Shown piece after piece: positions 20,696 through 22,454 of a DNA stretch of 22,454 nt. The stretch's first letter is position 1. Each line of letters begins with the position of its first letter. This stretch comes from JAENVT01 sp043758005 (GTDB taxonomy: Bacteria; Actinomycetota; Acidimicrobiia; Acidimicrobiales; Ilumatobacteraceae), in contig JAYVOI010000195.1 in assembly GCA_043758005.1 (NCBI GenBank), forward strand, positions 1 to 22,454, in the 5' to 3' direction. The notes below the pieces were generated by a model. It had not been told where the DNA came from. It saw nothing but the letters and a program-made list of their open reading frames with translations, and made no database searches. The position numbers and the translations under genes were made by a program.

Positions 20696-21550
20696 CTGCT
20701 TCGAGGGGTTCAGCAGCACATTGGTGGCCTCCTGATACAGCTCAGACGGCGAGAAGCGCCGCACGGTCTGCTCGAGGCGGGCGTTGGCCAACACGGCCTC
20801 GGCGGTCGGGTTGGCGGTCGGAACGGGATGAACGGTGTCGGCCACCAACCCGGCGATCAGGCCGCCGAACAACGTGAACACCAACCAGGCGGCGATACCG
20901 GCCAGCGCAGCCGTGGCGGCCCGGCGAGTCAGCACCGACAGCACGGTCGCCAACGCCAGCCACAACGCGATGTACACGACGGCGACGACGAAGAAGGCGA
21001 GCATCCGAACAACCTCGCCGATCGTCGGCCCGATGCCCAGCCGCAGCATGCCGTAGGCGGCAACGACCGCCATGACTGCGCCGAGCGCCAGGGCGATGGC
21101 GCCGAGGCCGGCCACGAACTTGCCATTGATCACCTCGTCGCGGTGGATGGGCTGGGCGACCAGGCGCGGCAGGGTTCTCTGCGAACGTTCGCCGTTGACC
21201 GCATCGAACCCGAAGGCGATGCCGAGCAACGGACCGAGGATCGCAATGAACTCGTGGAACGCAGGGACCCGGTCGGGTGCCAGTGTGAAGAGGTACAAGA
21301 AGATCGACGGCACATCGGTGGCCTGATTCGCCGCGTCGCGGATCGGGCCGCTGGCGGAATGCACCGACGCCAGACCGGCGAGTGAGACGAGCACCACCAG
21401 GATCACGAAGCGAACCGAGTGGACGTGGTCGTCGAACTCCTTGCGGGCCACGATCCGCCAACCACCACGAAGCCGTGGGGCGACCACCTCATCGTGATCC
21501 GGGGTGGGCTCGACGATGGCGTCGGGCGCCGACGCAACGCTCGCGGTCAT
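20525..21550 (-). CDS. ABC-2 type transporter permease
   Basis: This 341-residue membrane protein has a first helix at about residues 49-66 (FVILVVLVSLAGLASVHS) and a soluble loop. Helices follow around FHEFIAILGPLLGIAFGFDAVNGERSQRTLPRLVAQPI, AIALALGAVMAVVAAYGML, MLAFFVVAVVYIALWLALATVLSVL, AALAGIAAWLVFTLFGGLIAGLV, and a last one, WWQVAALVGGVVALFAGAYAAF. The GERSQRTLPRLVAQPIHRDEVINGKF motif is typical of ABC-2 permeases of the NosY/NatB type. ATG 21550 follows GGGAGG and overlaps the ATPase stop (ATGA). The substrate is unknown. The end overlaps the kinase gene by 171 bases. Confidence 0.9.
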   Translation of the reverse strand: MTASVASAPDAIVEPTPDHDEVVAPRLRGGWRIVARKEFDDHVHSVRFVILVVLVSLAGLASVHSASGPIRDAANQATDVPSIFLYLFTLAPDRVPAFHEFIAILGPLLGIAFGFDAVNGERSQRTLPRLVAQPIHRDEVINGKFVAGLGAIALALGAVMAVVAAYGMLRLGIGPTIGEVVRMLAFFVVAVVYIALWLALATVLSVLTRRAATAALAGIAAWLVFTLFGGLIAGLVADTVHPVPTANPTAEAVLANARLEQTVRRFSPSELYQEATNVLLNPSKQSTGLVIEDTSAQALPSTLSLSESLVLAWWQVAALVGGVVALFAGAYAAFMRQEVRA

Positions 21551-22454
21551 GCGGTCCTCCCGGTGAAGTAGTGGTGATAGATCGCGTCGAGGTCGGCACC
21601 GCGGCGAACGAAGTGGTTGACGGTGCACCCGGCGGCCGCGACTGCGGCGAACAGTTCTGCATGCACGTCGTGGGATGCGTCGATCGTCCACCGACCACGA
21701 CCGTCGACCTCGACGTTGCCGACACCGGGCACGGCGTGCAACATCTCGCGCAACGGTCGGCCGGGTGGGCCGACGTCGACTTCCAACTCGAACACCCAGC
21801 CGTCGTCGAGTTGGCTCGCCAACTGGGTGACCGTGCCGAGGCCGGCGAGTTTGCCGGACACGAAGACGCCGATCCGATCGCAGACCTCTTCGACCTGATG
21901 AAGGAGATGCGACGAGAGCAGCACGGTCATGCCCTCCACATCGCGGAGGTCGCGGACGAACCGCAACAACTCGCGGACGCCCTCCGGGTCGATGTTGACC
22001 GTCGGTTCGTCGAGGATCAGGATCGACGGCCGCTTGATCAACGCGTCGGCCAATCCCAAGCGCTGTCGCATGCCTCGCGAGAACGTGCGCACGCGTCGGT
22101 CGATCACCTCGCTGAGACCGACCTGGTCGAGCAGATACTCGATCCGTTCCGTCGCATCCGGTTCGCGAAGTCGGTTGAGGCGTGCCGTGTACCGCAGGTT
22201 CTCGCGAGCCGTGGCGTCGTCGTAGAACCCCACGTCGTCAGGCAGGTAGCCGACTCGGCGCTTCACCTCCAGCGGGTCGCGCCGGGGGTCGAGACCATCG
22301 ACGCGCGCCGTACCACTGGTCGGCTCGGTGAGACCGAGCAGCATCAAAATGGTCGTGGTCTTGCCGGCACCATTGGGGCCGAGCAACCCGAAGATCTCGC
22401 CACGGCGGATCTGGAGCGACAGCGAGTCGACCGCGGTCCGGTCGCCGTATCGCT
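21547..22454 (-). CDS. ABC transporter ATP-binding protein, N-terminus cut by window edge
   Basis: About 302 residues are visible and the frame runs out at the right edge. It reads RYGDRTAVDSLSLQIRRGE before Walker A (GPNGAGKTT). The Q-loop region is YLPDDVGFYDDATARENL. The signature is degenerate (FSRGMRQRLGLADAL), and Walker B is ILILDEPTVNIDPEG, where N-I replaces the usual G-L. The H-loop is SSHLLHQVEEV. The C-terminal part is the regulatory extension seen in multidrug and NosF/NatA-type ATPases. It forms an exporter with the coupled permease. Direction of transport and substrate are inferred only from the family. Confidence 0.93.
   Translation of the reverse strand, partial: RYGDRTAVDSLSLQIRRGEIFGLLGPNGAGKTTTILMLLGLTEPTSGTARVDGLDPRRDPLEVKRRVGYLPDDVGFYDDATARENLRYTARLNRLREPDATERIEYLLDQVGLSEVIDRRVRTFSRGMRQRLGLADALIKRPSILILDEPTVNIDPEGVRELLRFVRDLRDVEGMTVLLSSHLLHQVEEVCDRIGVFVSGKLAGLGTVTQLASQLDDGWVFELEVDVGPPGRPLREMLHAVPGVGNVEVDGRGRWTIDASHDVHAELFAAVAAAGCTVNHFVRRGADLDAIYHHYFTGRTA

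Overview
The window is high-GC and densely packed on both strands. It looks like the chromosome of an actinobacterium, probably of the Acidimicrobiia type. This rests on the rpsF-ssb-rpsR-rplI-dnaB block, a DUF5318 protein, a DinB/mycothiol-type protein, a probable F420-dependent luciferase-like oxidoreductase, PspC-linked signalling genes, several starts that look leaderless, and a GTTT-N16-GGGTAC promoter of the actinobacterial SigB/SigF type. The lineage is inferred from gene content and no search was run. No tRNA, rRNA, CRISPR array or transposase was found.

Layout. 1-1749: the end of an EAL-domain gene, a methyltransferase, a DUF5318 protein and a DinB-like protein, with tail-to-tail ends. 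1750-2095: a 346-base leader region with strong hairpins. 2096-6668: S6, SSB, S18, L9 and the replicative helicase DnaB. DnaB is interrupted after its RESG motif by a 424-residue intein carrying a LAGLIDADG endonuclease. The gap before dnaB holds DnaA-box-like sequences and an 11-bp inverted repeat. 6669-7402: an orphan gene between two copies of a 32-base direct repeat, followed by a 16-bp perfect hairpin. 7356-9852 (minus): a VOC protein, tandem palindromes, a luciferase-like oxidoreductase, a 49-residue membrane microprotein coupled to it by a 4-base overlap, and a stand-alone Clp_N protein. 9912-13211: a small membrane protein, hisC with an upstream diguanylate cyclase, a RidA-type protein and a membrane protein.

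13158-16827 is an envelope-stress signalling locus. A PspC/LiaF-like membrane protein and a coupled 76-residue membrane protein diverge from a PspC-histidine kinase and its NarL-type regulator. A perfect GGGATCA-N7-TGATCCC dyad lies between the divergent genes, and the kinase gene appears to carry two single-base frameshifts. 16933-17822: a coiled-coil protein, a membrane microprotein broken by an exact 26-bp tandem duplication, and csbD behind a stress-sigma promoter. 17924-22454: an OmpR-type regulator without an adjacent kinase, a second OmpR-type regulator divergent from a histidine kinase, and an ABC-2 exporter (permease plus truncated ATPase) convergent with the kinase.

The most notable items are the 26-bp duplication that sets the frame of the microprotein, the repeat-flanked orphan gene, the DnaB intein, the coupled 49-residue microprotein with a baseplate-J-like start, and the doubly frameshifted PspC kinase.
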